From assembly GCA_015057035.1 (NCBI GenBank), contig SVFC01000005.1, positions 60,456 through 124,455 of the forward strand: a stretch of DNA of 64,000 nt, given 5' to 3'. The notes beneath the pieces were generated by a model. That model had not been told where the DNA came from. It made no database searches and was given only the letters and a program-made list of their open reading frames with translations. This DNA comes from Lachnospiraceae bacterium (GTDB taxonomy: Bacteria; Bacillota; Clostridia; Lachnospirales; Lachnospiraceae). A program made the translations under genes and the position numbers. Numbering within the stretch: position 1 is the stretch's first letter; every line of letters begins with the position of its first letter. Positions 1 to 8,729 of the stretch are shown here, piece by piece.

Positions 1-1
1 A

Positions 2-646
2 ATGTTGATGTCCAATGTGAATAAAGATACTTTAGAATGGGCGCAGCGGAGAGGCATGGATGCACAATGCCTTATGACCTATTATAATTGTGCAATGAGA
101 GAAGTGGAGACAAAATTTCGTGTCTTAGATGAAGAGTTTTCATTGTTAAATGATAGAAATCCTATTAGCAGTATTAAAACTAGATTGAAATCGGTTCCAA
201 GTATTGTTGAGAAATTAGAACGAAGAGGTTGGGAAGTTTCATTAACCACGATTGAAAGGGAAATTAATGACATAGCAGGGGTACGTGTTATCTGTTCTTT
301 TACTCAGGATGTGTATAAAATGGCAGATGCGTTACTAGCACAGGATGATATTACGCTTGTAGCATATAAAGACTATATTAAGCATCCAAAACCAAATGGT
401 TATCGTAGTTTGCATCTAATTGTTGAAGTCCCAATCTTTTTGGAAAAGCAAAAGCGTAAAATGAAAGTGGAGATTCAATTGCGTACCATCTCAATGGATT
501 GCTGGGCAAGTTTAGAACATCAATTACGTTATAAGAAGGGAAAGCATTTGCCTGAAATGACGGAGCAGGAACTTCTTACCTGTGCAAAACTGAGTATGGA
601 ATTAGACGAACGGATGGAGAAACTAAGGAAAGAGACGAATATATAA
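2..646 (+). CDS. Small alarmone synthetase (RelA/SpoT domain)
   Basis: Single-domain GTP pyrophosphokinase that would make (p)ppGpp from ATP and GTP/GDP in the cytoplasm during stress. Seen: the RelA/SpoT synthetase core, with the RVICSF strand around residue 95, the substrate loop containing KPNGYRSLH around residue 130, and the VEIQLRT segment followed by the WASLEHQLRYK helix. The protein is about 214 residues with no HD hydrolase, TGS or ACT domain, which fits the short YjbM/YwaC class rather than long Rel. The gene sits at the window edge. ATG codons occur at 2 and 8, no ribosome-binding site is visible, and the true start may lie outside the window. A strong hairpin terminator follows. 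Confidence 0.88.
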   Translation: MLMSNVNKDTLEWAQRRGMDAQCLMTYYNCAMREVETKFRVLDEEFSLLNDRNPISSIKTRLKSVPSIVEKLERRGWEVSLTTIEREINDIAGVRVICSFTQDVYKMADALLAQDDITLVAYKDYIKHPKPNGYRSLHLIVEVPIFLEKQKRKMKVEIQLRTISMDCWASLEHQLRYKKGKHLPEMTEQELLTCAKLSMELDERMEKLRKETNI

Positions 647-651
647 CAGTG

Positions 652-686
652 AAAAACAGGAAGCGTGGTAATCGCTTCCTGTTTTT
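652..686 (+). terminator. Intrinsic terminator after alarmone synthetase
   Basis: A perfect stem (ACAGGAAGCG pairing with CGCTTCCTGT, flanked by A and T runs) with a 7-base loop and a T5 tail. It lies 6 bases after the stop codon. Confidence 0.9.
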
Positions 687-688
687 CA

Positions 689-717
689 TTGCAAGCAATT
701 CGATAGTTTGTTATACT
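689..717 (+). promoter_or_regulatory. Sigma-A type promoter for HAD-Nudix genes
   Basis: TTGCAA (-35) and TATACT (-10) separated by exactly 17 bases, about 40 bases upstream of the HAD hydrolase start and just after the preceding terminator. Confidence 0.65.
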
Positions 718-757
718 TATTTTAGAAGCGTAACGCATTAGATTGGGAGCCAAAATA

Positions 758-1432
758 ATGATAAAAGCAGTCATTTTTGATATGTATGAAACACTAATTA
801 CACAGTTTGAGAGCCCACTATATTATGGAACTCAGATGGCAGAAGATGTAGGGCTTACCCCGGAAGTTTTTTTGCCAAGCTGGCGAAGGACAGAAGTGGA
901 TCGTGGAACTGGAAAAATGACCTTTGAACAGTCCATAGAATTAGTGTTAAATGAGCATAATTTATATTCGGATGAATTGTATCATAAGATTGTAGAGAAG
1001 AGAATTGCAATTCAGGCAGACTGTTTTCATCATTTGCACGAAGAAATCATCTCTATGCTTTCGGAGCTTAAGACCAAGGGGATGAAGATTGGGTTAATTA
1101 GTAATTGTTTCTCTGAAGAAGCAAAGCTGATTCATGAGAGTGCGTTATATCCATTTTTTGATGTAGTTTGTTTGTCTTATGAAGAAGGAATTATGAAGCC
1201 AGAGAAAGAGATTTTTTATAGATGTATGAGTAGACTTGGTGTTCAGCCAGAGGAGTGCTTGTATGTGGGCGATGGTGGTAGTCAGGAGTTAGAAACTGCT
1301 CGTGGATTAGGAATGCAAGCAGTACAAGCGGTCTGGTATCGCTGTGAGGAAGGTGAGGGCAGAATGGCTGCAATACGCTCAGAGTTTCAGCAGGTAGAAG
1401 GTCCATTGGAGATTGTGAGAAAATTATGTTAG
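758..1432 (+). CDS. HAD-superfamily hydrolase
   Basis: Predicted cytoplasmic phosphatase or haloacid-dehalogenase-like hydrolase; substrate unknown. Motif I reads FDMYETL: the nucleophilic Asp is present, but the second Asp of the usual DxD is Tyr, as in dehalogenase-type DxYGT enzymes. Motif II is LISN, the motif III Lys lies in MKPEKEIF, and motif IV is VGDGGSQELE. The start was placed at ATG 758 because GGGAG lies 8 bases upstream; a TTG 15 bases earlier overlaps that site. The stop overlaps the next gene by 7 bases, so the Nudix gene is probably translationally coupled. Confidence 0.85.
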   Translation: MIKAVIFDMYETLITQFESPLYYGTQMAEDVGLTPEVFLPSWRRTEVDRGTGKMTFEQSIELVLNEHNLYSDELYHKIVEKRIAIQADCFHHLHEEIISMLSELKTKGMKIGLISNCFSEEAKLIHESALYPFFDVVCLSYEEGIMKPEKEIFYRCMSRLGVQPEECLYVGDGGSQELETARGLGMQAVQAVWYRCEEGEGRMAAIRSEFQQVEGPLEIVRKLC

Positions 1433-1881
1433 CAAAAAATAAAAGTGGTTGGAGTGTATTAGAATATTTAAATATCGGCGAAGATAAAATAGCTGACTAT
1501 GAAAATGTCACAGGAGCATTCGCAATTGTGAATGTAAAAGGTCAATATTTAATAGGATACAATTCTTGGAGACAGCAATGGGAATTCCCTGCTGGTGGTA
1601 TAGAGCAAGGTGAAACCGCAAGACAGGCTGCAGAAAGAGAACTGTTTGAAGAAACTCACCAGATAAACCATGATTTGGAATTTAGAGGTTTATTTAAAGT
1701 TATGAAGCCAAATGGAGAAATAAAGTATCAAGCAATATTCTTGGGATATCAGGATGAGTTAGCGCCATTTGACAAACACAATGGTGATGAGATGGACGAA
1801 ATAAGGTTGTGGGATTTAAAAGAAGACATTGGTTATGTGGATGAATGTGATTTAAAAATGGTTGAGATGGCCTGTTTATAA
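1426..1881 (+). CDS. Nudix hydrolase
   Basis: Cytoplasmic hydrolase of a nucleoside-diphosphate-linked compound; substrate not predictable. The Nudix box lies around residues 55-80: G-x5-E-x7-RELFEE is intact, giving the metal-binding glutamates, but the usual Gly near the end of the box is His (EETHQ). About 151 residues, a normal single-domain length. It overlaps the HAD gene by 7 bases and likely shares its transcript, suggesting a joint housecleaning role (inference). Confidence 0.85.
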   Translation: MLAKNKSGWSVLEYLNIGEDKIADYENVTGAFAIVNVKGQYLIGYNSWRQQWEFPAGGIEQGETARQAAERELFEETHQINHDLEFRGLFKVMKPNGEIKYQAIFLGYQDELAPFDKHNGDEMDEIRLWDLKEDIGYVDECDLKMVEMACL

Positions 1882-1904
1882 ATTGAGATATGAGGAGGTA
1901 TGAT

Positions 1905-2114
1905 ATGAGAGATAAATACGTGATAAATTGTCCGTTTTGTGGTGGGACAGAGATAATTGAGAGTTATCAAACTGGATATGCAACGATAACGGCGACTAGT
2001 AATATGTGGGGTGGAGTTGCACTATATCATTCTATTTGCCGCAACTGTGGAAGCGTAGTAAGAAGTTATGTAAAGGAACCAGAGAAACTTCTGAAACGAA
2101 AAGATAGAAAATAG
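1905..2114 (+). CDS. Small zinc-ribbon protein
   Basis: A 69-residue protein of unknown function. Two CxxC pairs, CPFC near the N terminus and CRNC near residue 46, are spaced as in a zinc ribbon. The tail is basic (KLLKRKDRK). The start is ATG 1905 because GAGGAGG ends about 7 bases upstream; an in-frame ATG at 1890 would contain that site. It could bind nucleic acid or a protein partner, but nothing in the neighbourhood decides this. Confidence 0.6.
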   Translation: MRDKYVINCPFCGGTEIIESYQTGYATITATSNMWGGVALYHSICRNCGSVVRSYVKEPEKLLKRKDRK

Positions 2115-2159
2115 TGAGGCACGACATTTTAGATTGTTAGAGTAAGAGGTGAAGATACT

Positions 2160-2666
2160 ATGAAAAGCAAAGACAATATAATAGTCAATAAGTATATCGC
2201 AATTTTTCATAAAAGAAATTTTTTGACAGCTTTTTTATGCACTATGATAGTTTTTGTTCCTCTTTTTGCGGTTGCACTGATTTTTGATGTAATTGAATCA
2301 GATATTTTGATTGCCTTTATTCCTTTCTTATTAGCTATATTATTTCTTGCTTTAGCATCGTTTTACACTATTAGGTTCAAGCAAATGATAGTTAATCAAG
2401 AAAAACTATACAGCGTGAGGTTTAATGATGAAAATGCCGAGCATCTTGAAACAACTATATACCTTTCTAACGAGTGGCTGATATGTGCAGGAATCAGTGC
2501 TATACATAAAGAACATATTAAGGCGATAAGTTCCACGCTTCGCTATGGTCAAGCTGGCGCATCAAATGAGATAATAGTGAAAACAGCAGATGATAAGAAG
2601 TACAGAATTTGGTGTATGAGTGCATCTAATGTTCAAAAAATACGCAACTGGAAAAATAGTAAGTAA
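2160..2666 (+). CDS. Two-helix membrane protein, unknown
   Basis: No family recognised. 168 residues. Two hydrophobic segments lie at about residues 22-43 and 48-70, then a soluble C-terminal half rich in alternating beta-type residues, where a small PH-like or YcxB-like cytoplasmic domain is possible but not shown. An AAGAGGTG ribosome site precedes ATG 2160. It lies between the zinc-ribbon and DUF4317 genes on the same strand. Confidence 0.55.
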   Translation: MKSKDNIIVNKYIAIFHKRNFLTAFLCTMIVFVPLFAVALIFDVIESDILIAFIPFLLAILFLALASFYTIRFKQMIVNQEKLYSVRFNDENAEHLETTIYLSNEWLICAGISAIHKEHIKAISSTLRYGQAGASNEIIVKTADDKKYRIWCMSASNVQKIRNWKNSK

Positions 2667-2706
2667 ATATCGGTTTGTTTAAAAGATATTCTATGGAGTA
2701 AACAGT

Positions 2707-3333
2707 ATGATTAACCGCGAAGATATGTTAGAACTCACAAGGCGTATGACGCCAGAGCGAACCTGCTTTGACAGACTTGCTGGAGCATACATAAATGATT
2801 GTGGGGAAATAGAAGATAGTTTCAATATCCATTTTGGAAAACTATCTGGTTCGGAAAAAGCAAGAAACTTAGAGATCGCCAAGGCGATTCCTTTTTCCAA
2901 GACAAATGTGCAGTTAAAAGAATATGATTTCCCAATCACCAGCAAGGGAAGGGACAGCATGTATCAGTTGCTTCAGGCAATTCAACAGTGTGGACTAAAG
3001 AATGATGCACTGATGGATGTGTTATATGAGCAGATTACTGATGGCTTTGTCATTGATGAAGAGTTTGCAATCTATGTTTTTCATGGTGTATATGATATTC
3101 CTTTGAAGGGAAAAGATAAGGAAAGCCTTTGGGAATCGGAAGAGGTATATGACTTTATTATCTGCACCATCAGTCCTATGAAAGCGGAATATGAGCCTGA
3201 TGCACCAGTGTTTGGATTTTTGTATCCTGCATTTTCTGGAAGAAGTGCCGATAGAGAAAAGATAGATGTTTTCCATGCGAATCCGGAGTGGAAAGAAGAA
3301 GGTATCCTATATAAGTTGTTTGGAAATACCTAA
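2707..3333 (+). CDS. DUF4317 family protein, short form
   Basis: Resembles the N-terminal half of DUF4317 proteins of Clostridia, from the opening pattern of ELTRRMTPERTCF and the GAYINDCGEI segment through the FGFLYPAFSGRS region. Function is unknown. From memory the family is usually near 380-400 residues; this one stops at 208, right after a hydrophobic LYKLFG segment. I see no continuation in another frame before the next gene. It is either a natural short version or a C-terminal truncation. Confidence 0.6.
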   Translation: MINREDMLELTRRMTPERTCFDRLAGAYINDCGEIEDSFNIHFGKLSGSEKARNLEIAKAIPFSKTNVQLKEYDFPITSKGRDSMYQLLQAIQQCGLKNDALMDVLYEQITDGFVIDEEFAIYVFHGVYDIPLKGKDKESLWESEEVYDFIICTISPMKAEYEPDAPVFGFLYPAFSGRSADREKIDVFHANPEWKEEGILYKLFGNT

Positions 3334-3375
3334 TTTTATTATTAAATTTTAGATGTTAAAGCGAGGAAGAACTAT

Positions 3376-3885
3376 ATGGAATTAAAGGATGTATTACTGA
3401 AAAGAAGAAGTGTAAGAAAATTCACAGAAGAACCAGTATCCGATGAAATGATAGAAGAATTACTGCATGCAGCCATGAGTGGTCCAAGTGCTTGCAATAA
3501 AAGACCTTGGGATTTTTATGTGGTAACACAGGCAGAGGCGTTGGAGAATTTGAAATCTGCATCCAAATTTACAAAGTTTTCATCTAAACTTGCCATTATT
3601 GTATGTGGAAATCTTTTCAGAGCATTACCGCTAGGAATGGCAGAGTACTGGATTCAGGATTGCAGCGCTGCCACAGAGAACATTCTTCTTCGTGCAACGG
3701 ATTTAGGACTAGGTGCAGTATGGTGTGGTATTTATCCACAGAAACGTGCAATGAAGAAGGTAAGAGAGAGTCTTGGACTTAGTGATAAGATGATGCCGCT
3801 TAATATTATTTTTATCGGTCATCCAGCGGAAGAACCAGAAGCAAGAGATCAGTATGAAGAGAAACGAGTACATTATGTGAGATAG
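3376..3885 (+). CDS. Nitroreductase family protein
   Basis: Predicted FMN-dependent NAD(P)H oxidoreductase of the cytoplasm; substrate unknown. Seen: the N-terminal RRSVRKF signature that contacts the FMN phosphate, the SGPSACNKRPW segment, and the C-terminal GLGAVWCGIYP flavin-loop motif. 169 residues is the usual length for the small nitroreductase class. A GAGGAAG site precedes the ATG. The mini-kinase gene begins 8 bases after the stop, so the two are probably cotranscribed. Confidence 0.85.
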   Translation: MELKDVLLKRRSVRKFTEEPVSDEMIEELLHAAMSGPSACNKRPWDFYVVTQAEALENLKSASKFTKFSSKLAIIVCGNLFRALPLGMAEYWIQDCSAATENILLRATDLGLGAVWCGIYPQKRAMKKVRESLGLSDKMMPLNIIFIGHPAEEPEARDQYEEKRVHYVR

Positions 3886-3892
3886 GAGAATT

Positions 3893-4429
3893 ATGGAACA
3901 CTTACTTACAGTAAATGATATCGAATACAACATCATCAAACTCCTTGGAAAAGGCAAAGGTGGTTATTCTTATCTGGCAGAAAGAGATGGAAAACAATAT
4001 GTTTTAAAGCAAATCCATCATGAACCTTGTGAATACTATACTTTTGGAAACAAGATTGAAGCGGAGAAAAACGATTATCAACGATTAAAGAATGCTGGAA
4101 TTCGTATTCCACAAATGCTGGATATTGATATAGAGGAAGAACGCATTCTCAAAGAATATATACAGGGACCTACGATATTTGATCTGGTGAAACAGGATGC
4201 AATGAAAGAAACGTATTTAGAACAAATACGTCATATAGCTTCACAAGCATATGAAAAAGGGCTAAATATCGACTATTTCCCAACGAATTTTGTTGTCCAG
4301 GATGAGTTGATATATTATATCGACTATGAATGCAACAATTATATGGACGAATGGAATTTTGAGAACTGGGGAATCAAGTACTGGTCTAAAACGAAGGAGT
4401 TTTTAGAGTATTTGGAGAACCATCAATAA
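3893..4429 (+). CDS. Small protein-kinase-like protein
   Basis: 178-residue kinase-fold protein, about the size of Bud32/RIO-like minimal kinases. Seen: a glycine-rich loop GKGKGGYS (residues 19-26), the ATP-binding Lys in YVLKQI, a catalytic loop NIDYFPTNF with Asp and Asn but not the usual HRD His, and the metal-binding Asp in YIDYE. The activation segment and most of the C-lobe are missing. It may be a small-molecule or protein kinase; the target is unknown. It starts 8 bases after the nitroreductase gene. Confidence 0.65.
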   Translation: MEHLLTVNDIEYNIIKLLGKGKGGYSYLAERDGKQYVLKQIHHEPCEYYTFGNKIEAEKNDYQRLKNAGIRIPQMLDIDIEEERILKEYIQGPTIFDLVKQDAMKETYLEQIRHIASQAYEKGLNIDYFPTNFVVQDELIYYIDYECNNYMDEWNFENWGIKYWSKTKEFLEYLENHQ

Positions 4430-4454
4430 GTAGTGTAAGAATAGAGGTGTTATT

Positions 4455-4946
4455 ATGATTACAAAAGAAATGGTAAAAAACTCAATGGAAGCTAAGTGGC
4501 GTAAAGATCAGATAAAAATGCATGGTGTCATTGCATTATTTATTTTTATATTTATTTTCTTTGGGGTTATGGTTTCTGTAATGGAGCACGGCGATTTTTT
4601 AATTGCATTAGAAGTGTTTGGAATTGTTGTCTTAATCTATGCAGCGCTCTTTGGCGTGTTTGTGTTGTATTATGCTTATAAATTTTTTTGCTTGTTCAAA
4701 GACTTAGAGCAGTATGAGGTTTATGAAGTGTTTTTAGATAAGCCAAGTACTTCCTACCTGTATCGTGGTGCAATATATTACACAGTATCTTTTGAGACAA
4801 TGAAAGGAGAGAAAATTACTCAGGACACCAAACCTTTCTGGTCAAGTGGAATTTTTGCTTCCTTTCAGTTGGAGGACTATAATGGTAAGAAGATTAAGAT
4901 TGCTTATAATGCTAATACAGAGACAATGATTACGCTTGGATTATAA
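4455..4946 (+). CDS. Membrane protein, unknown
   Basis: 163 residues with two strong hydrophobic segments (about 22-44 and 49-76) separated by a short loop, followed by a soluble domain that may sit in the cytoplasm. No family recognised. The RBS is GAGGTG, 8 bases before the ATG. It lies in a same-strand run between the mini-kinase and a large secreted membrane-anchored protein. Confidence 0.5.
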   Translation: MITKEMVKNSMEAKWRKDQIKMHGVIALFIFIFIFFGVMVSVMEHGDFLIALEVFGIVVLIYAALFGVFVLYYAYKFFCLFKDLEQYEVYEVFLDKPSTSYLYRGAIYYTVSFETMKGEKITQDTKPFWSSGIFASFQLEDYNGKKIKIAYNANTETMITLGL

Positions 4947-4990
4947 AAACTTGCAAATTCTTAAATCTAACAATATGAGGAGAGGAAAAT

Positions 4991-6460
4991 ATGAGAAGGA
5001 AAGATAGTAATAGTTGCTTATCATTTTTGGCTGTATTTTTATTTGTAATTCTGTTGTTTACCACATGTACTCCATATTATGCCAACTCCGCTCAGACCCA
5101 GTGGTCAGGTGTAGATGCCACAGGTGCGATGGTTTCAGAGGAAAATAGTCCAATTGTAGTAGAAAAAGAAGTATTGTCCTTTGATATCAACGAGTTTCCA
5201 TCCAATTATTATAGGGATATGAAGGAGTACCTGGCATATTCTGGTAAGGTTACCGCTGAATATACATTCTATAATCCATCGGATTATACGGTGACAGCTA
5301 CCTTGCTGTTCCCTTATGGAAAGGTTCCGGATTATGGAGAAAGATATGATTATAATACGGACGAGTATGTGTATAATGCTGATGCAGACAAATATACTGT
5401 CACAATAGATGGGCAGGAAGTGGATACAACAATCCGCCATACATTTTCTTACCGTTATTCTCAGTTTAGTTTACAAGAAGATTTGCCTAAAGTAGTGGAT
5501 GGGTATGTAAAAGATAACTTTTATACACCAGACACACCAGTGTATTGTGTGACATATTCTCTAAGTGGAGTTACTGAACGCGCAGCAACTGCAATGATGA
5601 AATGGAGTGTTGATGATACCAAAACGAAGATTATGGTTGAAAATCTAAGTGGCGGCGGTGTAGGTGAGGATTATATTCAGTTGGAGTTGTGGGCGAATAA
5701 TAACGAACCGATTACAGTATGGATTATTGGAGAATACGTAGATTTACCACAGTGGACTATTTATAAGAATGGTGCATGTGAAGAATTAGCAGATGGGAAA
5801 GTAGAACTAGATTCTAAAACACCTATGAAAACAATGACTTTTAAGGAATTTGTAATGCAGGATTATAATTCTGAGTCGGGGATTTTAGAAAACGATTGGT
5901 ATAATGCCAAGGTTGCAGAGTTAAAAGAGAACGAGTGGGCATACGGTGCCATTCGCGATGACAGAGGGATTGGAGATTTTGAAAGCTCCCTGCTACGCTG
6001 GTACGAATACGAGATTACCTTAGAACCAGGTCAGAGAATCGTTAATGCGGTTACTGCACCAATGTATCCGTCTATTGATTTGCGTTATAATCCGGATATA
6101 TACAATTATACCTATTTATTGTCACCTGCTACGACCTGGAAAGAGTTTGGAAGTCTTGACATTATTTTAAATACTCCATATTATGTAACATGGAGTAGCG
6201 TTGAAGGATATGAAAAAACAAAAACTGGTTATCAATGGGAGTTATCAGGTTTACCAGAAGGGGAATTAAAGTTTACACTTTCTACAGGGGAAAATCCTCA
6301 AATTCCTTTGACTCCTTATAATGTATTTAATGCCATTGTTAATTTGTTGTTTAACAGCGCAATGGTTAGTTTGGCAATTGCAGTACTTGTTGCTCTTGTG
6401 ATTGTTTGCATAGTATTTGTAAAATGGAAAAAAAGAAGGACTACAAAAGATGACAATTAA
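4991..6460 (+). CDS. Secreted, membrane-anchored protein
   Basis: 489 residues; family not recognised. An N-terminal signal segment lies at about residues 10-26 (FLFVILLF) and a C-terminal transmembrane helix at about 450-476, followed by a basic KWKKRR tail, so the bulk should lie outside the cell. The outer part is rich in Tyr, Asp and beta-type sequence with no Cys cluster or repeats. GAGGAGAGG precedes the ATG. The last 11 bases overlap the MazG-like gene, suggesting one transcript. A cell-envelope role is inference from topology only. Confidence 0.6.
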   Translation: MRRKDSNSCLSFLAVFLFVILLFTTCTPYYANSAQTQWSGVDATGAMVSEENSPIVVEKEVLSFDINEFPSNYYRDMKEYLAYSGKVTAEYTFYNPSDYTVTATLLFPYGKVPDYGERYDYNTDEYVYNADADKYTVTIDGQEVDTTIRHTFSYRYSQFSLQEDLPKVVDGYVKDNFYTPDTPVYCVTYSLSGVTERAATAMMKWSVDDTKTKIMVENLSGGGVGEDYIQLELWANNNEPITVWIIGEYVDLPQWTIYKNGACEELADGKVELDSKTPMKTMTFKEFVMQDYNSESGILENDWYNAKVAELKENEWAYGAIRDDRGIGDFESSLLRWYEYEITLEPGQRIVNAVTAPMYPSIDLRYNPDIYNYTYLLSPATTWKEFGSLDIILNTPYYVTWSSVEGYEKTKTGYQWELSGLPEGELKFTLSTGENPQIPLTPYNVFNAIVNLLFNSAMVSLAIAVLVALVIVCIVFVKWKKRRTTKDDN

Positions 6461-6779
6461 TGAATATCAAAAGTTAGCAATGACAACTTTAAATCCAGCT
6501 TTGGATAAAAAAGATGTGTTGATTAATGGTGTGATGGGACTTTGCGGGGAATCTGGTGAAGCCATCGATATTGTGAAAAAGCATCTAGCCCAAGGGCATG
6601 AGTTGGATAGAGAGCACTTAATTAAAGAACTTGGAGATATTGCCTGGTATCTGGCAGAAGTAGCCACGGTTTTAGATGTGGAACTAGAAGATGTTCTGAT
6701 TAGAAATATTGAGAAGTTAAAGGCCAGATATCCAGAAGGATTTTCTGTAGAAAAATCGTTGAATAGAACCGAAGAATAG
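6450..6779 (+). CDS. MazG-like nucleotide pyrophosphohydrolase
   Basis: 109-residue all-alpha NTP pyrophosphohydrolase of the MazG/dUTPase-related superfamily, probably removing unwanted nucleoside triphosphates. Seen: the metal-binding ExxE (GESGEAID) followed by ELGDIAWYLAE, the second ExxD pair typical of the fold. It starts inside the end of the previous gene (11-base overlap) and has no strong separate ribosome site, so translational coupling is likely. Confidence 0.78.
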   Translation: MTINEYQKLAMTTLNPALDKKDVLINGVMGLCGESGEAIDIVKKHLAQGHELDREHLIKELGDIAWYLAEVATVLDVELEDVLIRNIEKLKARYPEGFSVEKSLNRTEE

Positions 6780-6797
6780 AGAAAGAGGAGTTGTGTT

Positions 6798-7697
6798 ATG
6801 TCGTCCAAGAAGACATTAAGATTGATTAGTTTAGGAATGTTTATTATTGCGGCTGTTTTTGTTGCAGTAGCATTGTCGCACCCTGAAATGGGCGGTGTGT
6901 TTTATATCGGAAAATTTCAGGTAAATGCATCACACTGGCAAGTGTGCTATAATCTCTATGCGATAATTATGGTGGCATTTTTAGTTATGTCTTTTACAAA
7001 AGTAAGTACTATAGTAGCGATTAATATTGCCTTGACATTGTTGGTGCTAGTTGGCAATGTTTTCTATCAGTCAATGGCTATGACATATCCAATTAAGCTG
7101 GTATGTAGTGGCGGTTTTATGTTGATGGGAATTGTAAACTTGATTTATGCACTAATAACAAAATGCAAAAGAGTCATGCTTATGGTGATTATGGGAATCG
7201 GGATGATTTTTGCATTTGGTGGAGATTTCGCCATTAATCAGGAATTCGTCAGCGGAGTTATCTCTTTTGCATTAGGACATATATTTTTTGTTATCGCATA
7301 TTTGATGTATCGTAAAATAAGCAAGATAGACATCATTATTAGTATTCTATGGGGAATTATGGCAGTGGGATTTATTTTGTTCTGTCCTTATTTTGTATTC
7401 AGGCCTGAAGTGTTTAAGTATCTTTGTGCGACATATGCAGCAATCATTTCAGTTATGGTTGGAAAATCGCTTGGTAATGCAATTGTAGAAAAGAGTTTTT
7501 ATACCATACTGATTGCGGTAGCTTCTGTATTGTTCTTTTTCTCAGATGTTGCACTGGTATTAGCATGGTTTTCGATTTTAGAACAAGAATGGCTAGGCTA
7601 CCTATGTATGGCACTTTATTATCCGGCACTGGTATTGTTAGGTTGGTCGATGCTAATCTATATTTACAACAACAAAAAAGTAATTGAAGAAGTTTAA
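6798..7697 (+). CDS. YhhN/TMEM86-family membrane protein
   Basis: 299 residues with about eight or nine transmembrane helices. It matches the lysoplasmalogenase (YhhN) family pattern: FAFGGDFAI with the conserved Gly-Asp, FALGHIFFVIAY with the conserved His, and a second FFFSDVALVL near the C terminus. Family members cleave lysoplasmalogen; plasmalogens do occur in anaerobic Clostridia, so this role is plausible but unproven. GAAAGAGGAG precedes the ATG. A strong terminator follows and separates it from the spoIIIA operon. Confidence 0.65.
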   Translation: MSSKKTLRLISLGMFIIAAVFVAVALSHPEMGGVFYIGKFQVNASHWQVCYNLYAIIMVAFLVMSFTKVSTIVAINIALTLLVLVGNVFYQSMAMTYPIKLVCSGGFMLMGIVNLIYALITKCKRVMLMVIMGIGMIFAFGGDFAINQEFVSGVISFALGHIFFVIAYLMYRKISKIDIIISILWGIMAVGFILFCPYFVFRPEVFKYLCATYAAIISVMVGKSLGNAIVEKSFYTILIAVASVLFFFSDVALVLAWFSILEQEWLGYLCMALYYPALVLLGWSMLIYIYNNKKVIEEV

Positions 7698-7733
7698 AAC
7701 CTAGTCATAAAAAAATAGACAAGTCATATATAT

Positions 7734-7769
7734 AAGTCATAGGCAATTTGCCTATGACTTATTTTTTTA
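7734..7769 (+). terminator. Intrinsic terminator before spoIIIA operon
   Basis: A 12-bp perfect stem (AAGTCATAGGCA with TGCCTATGACTT), 3-base loop, followed by AT7. A partial copy of the arm, AAGTCATA, also occurs just upstream. Confidence 0.88.
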
Positions 7770-7799
7770 TGCTTTTACAGCATAGAAAAGGAGGAAGAT

Positions 7800-8729
7800 A
7801 TGCAACAAGAGATTATTTGTGTCTTTCCAGTGGCTATGAGAGAAGACTTCGCACGAATCTCCTGGGAAGGATTGGAAGAGATTAGAGTGCGCATTGGTTG
7901 GCCAGTGGAACTGATATATGATAACCGAAGCAAATGGCTTGGAAACTATGACGATATCATTGATCGACAAAGGTTAGATGAGATGTTGAATTACATAACA
8001 GGGTATTCGGTATACGCCATGGAAGAGGACTTAAAGCAAGGATTTATAACACTTGTAGGTGGACATCGTATTGGTGTAACGGGGCATGCAACGTACGAAC
8101 GGGGAAAAAACACTGGAGAATATCAAGTTACAAGCCTGACAGATATAGGCGGCTTAAATATCCGTATTGCTCATGAAAAAAAAGGCTGTGCCAAAGATAT
8201 CGTGTTACTTTTAAGAAATGGACAAAGTATATATAATACGCTCTTTTTTTCTGCACCTGGAGTTGGGAAGACAACCTATCTAAGGGATGCGATTCGAATC
8301 CTTTCCACGGGAGACGCAGTATTTCCTGGAATCAAGTGTTGTGTTATAGATGAACGTTCTGAAATTGCTGCATGTCGGATGGGAAAGCCACAAAATGACT
8401 TGGGGATTCGTTGTGATGTGTTAGATGCCTGTCCTAAAGATATGGGAATGAGAATGGTGCTTCGTGCTATGTCTCCACAGATTATTGCAGTGGATGAACT
8501 GGGAAAAGAATCGGAATTTGATATGTTGGAACAAATGTGTTGTTCTGGAGTAAAGGTTCTTGGAACTATACATGCAGGGAATTTACAGGAGTTGATGCAA
8601 AACAAAATGGTGAGAAAAGGTATAGATAATGGTTCAATTGAGCGATTCGTTGAACTTGTGCGTTTTCCAAATGGGAGCAGAGGGTTTCACATTTATAATG
8701 GACAAGGAAGGCTATTATGGGAAAAATAA
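7800..8729 (+). CDS. spoIIIAA: Stage III sporulation protein AA (ATPase)
   Basis: Mother-cell ATPase thought to power the SpoIIIA-SpoIIQ channel that connects mother cell and forespore during engulfment. Seen: Walker A SAPGVGKTT around residues 150-160, a Walker B-like IIAVDELG, and the secretion-ATPase-like core; 309 residues is normal for the family. AAAGGAGGAAG precedes ATG 7800. It is the first gene of spoIIIAA-AH, and the end overlaps spoIIIAB by 13 bases. Expected control is by sigma-E, but I could not identify a convincing sigma-E promoter. Confidence 0.95.
   Translation: MQQEIICVFPVAMREDFARISWEGLEEIRVRIGWPVELIYDNRSKWLGNYDDIIDRQRLDEMLNYITGYSVYAMEEDLKQGFITLVGGHRIGVTGHATYERGKNTGEYQVTSLTDIGGLNIRIAHEKKGCAKDIVLLLRNGQSIYNTLFFSAPGVGKTTYLRDAIRILSTGDAVFPGIKCCVIDERSEIAACRMGKPQNDLGIRCDVLDACPKDMGMRMVLRAMSPQIIAVDELGKESEFDMLEQMCCSGVKVLGTIHAGNLQELMQNKMVRKGIDNGSIERFVELVRFPNGSRGFHIYNGQGRLLWEK

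Noticed and set aside
7720..7800. Sigma-E promoter for spoIIIA
   Set aside because: TCATAT- and CATA-like words occur, but at wrong spacing and partly inside the terminator stem.
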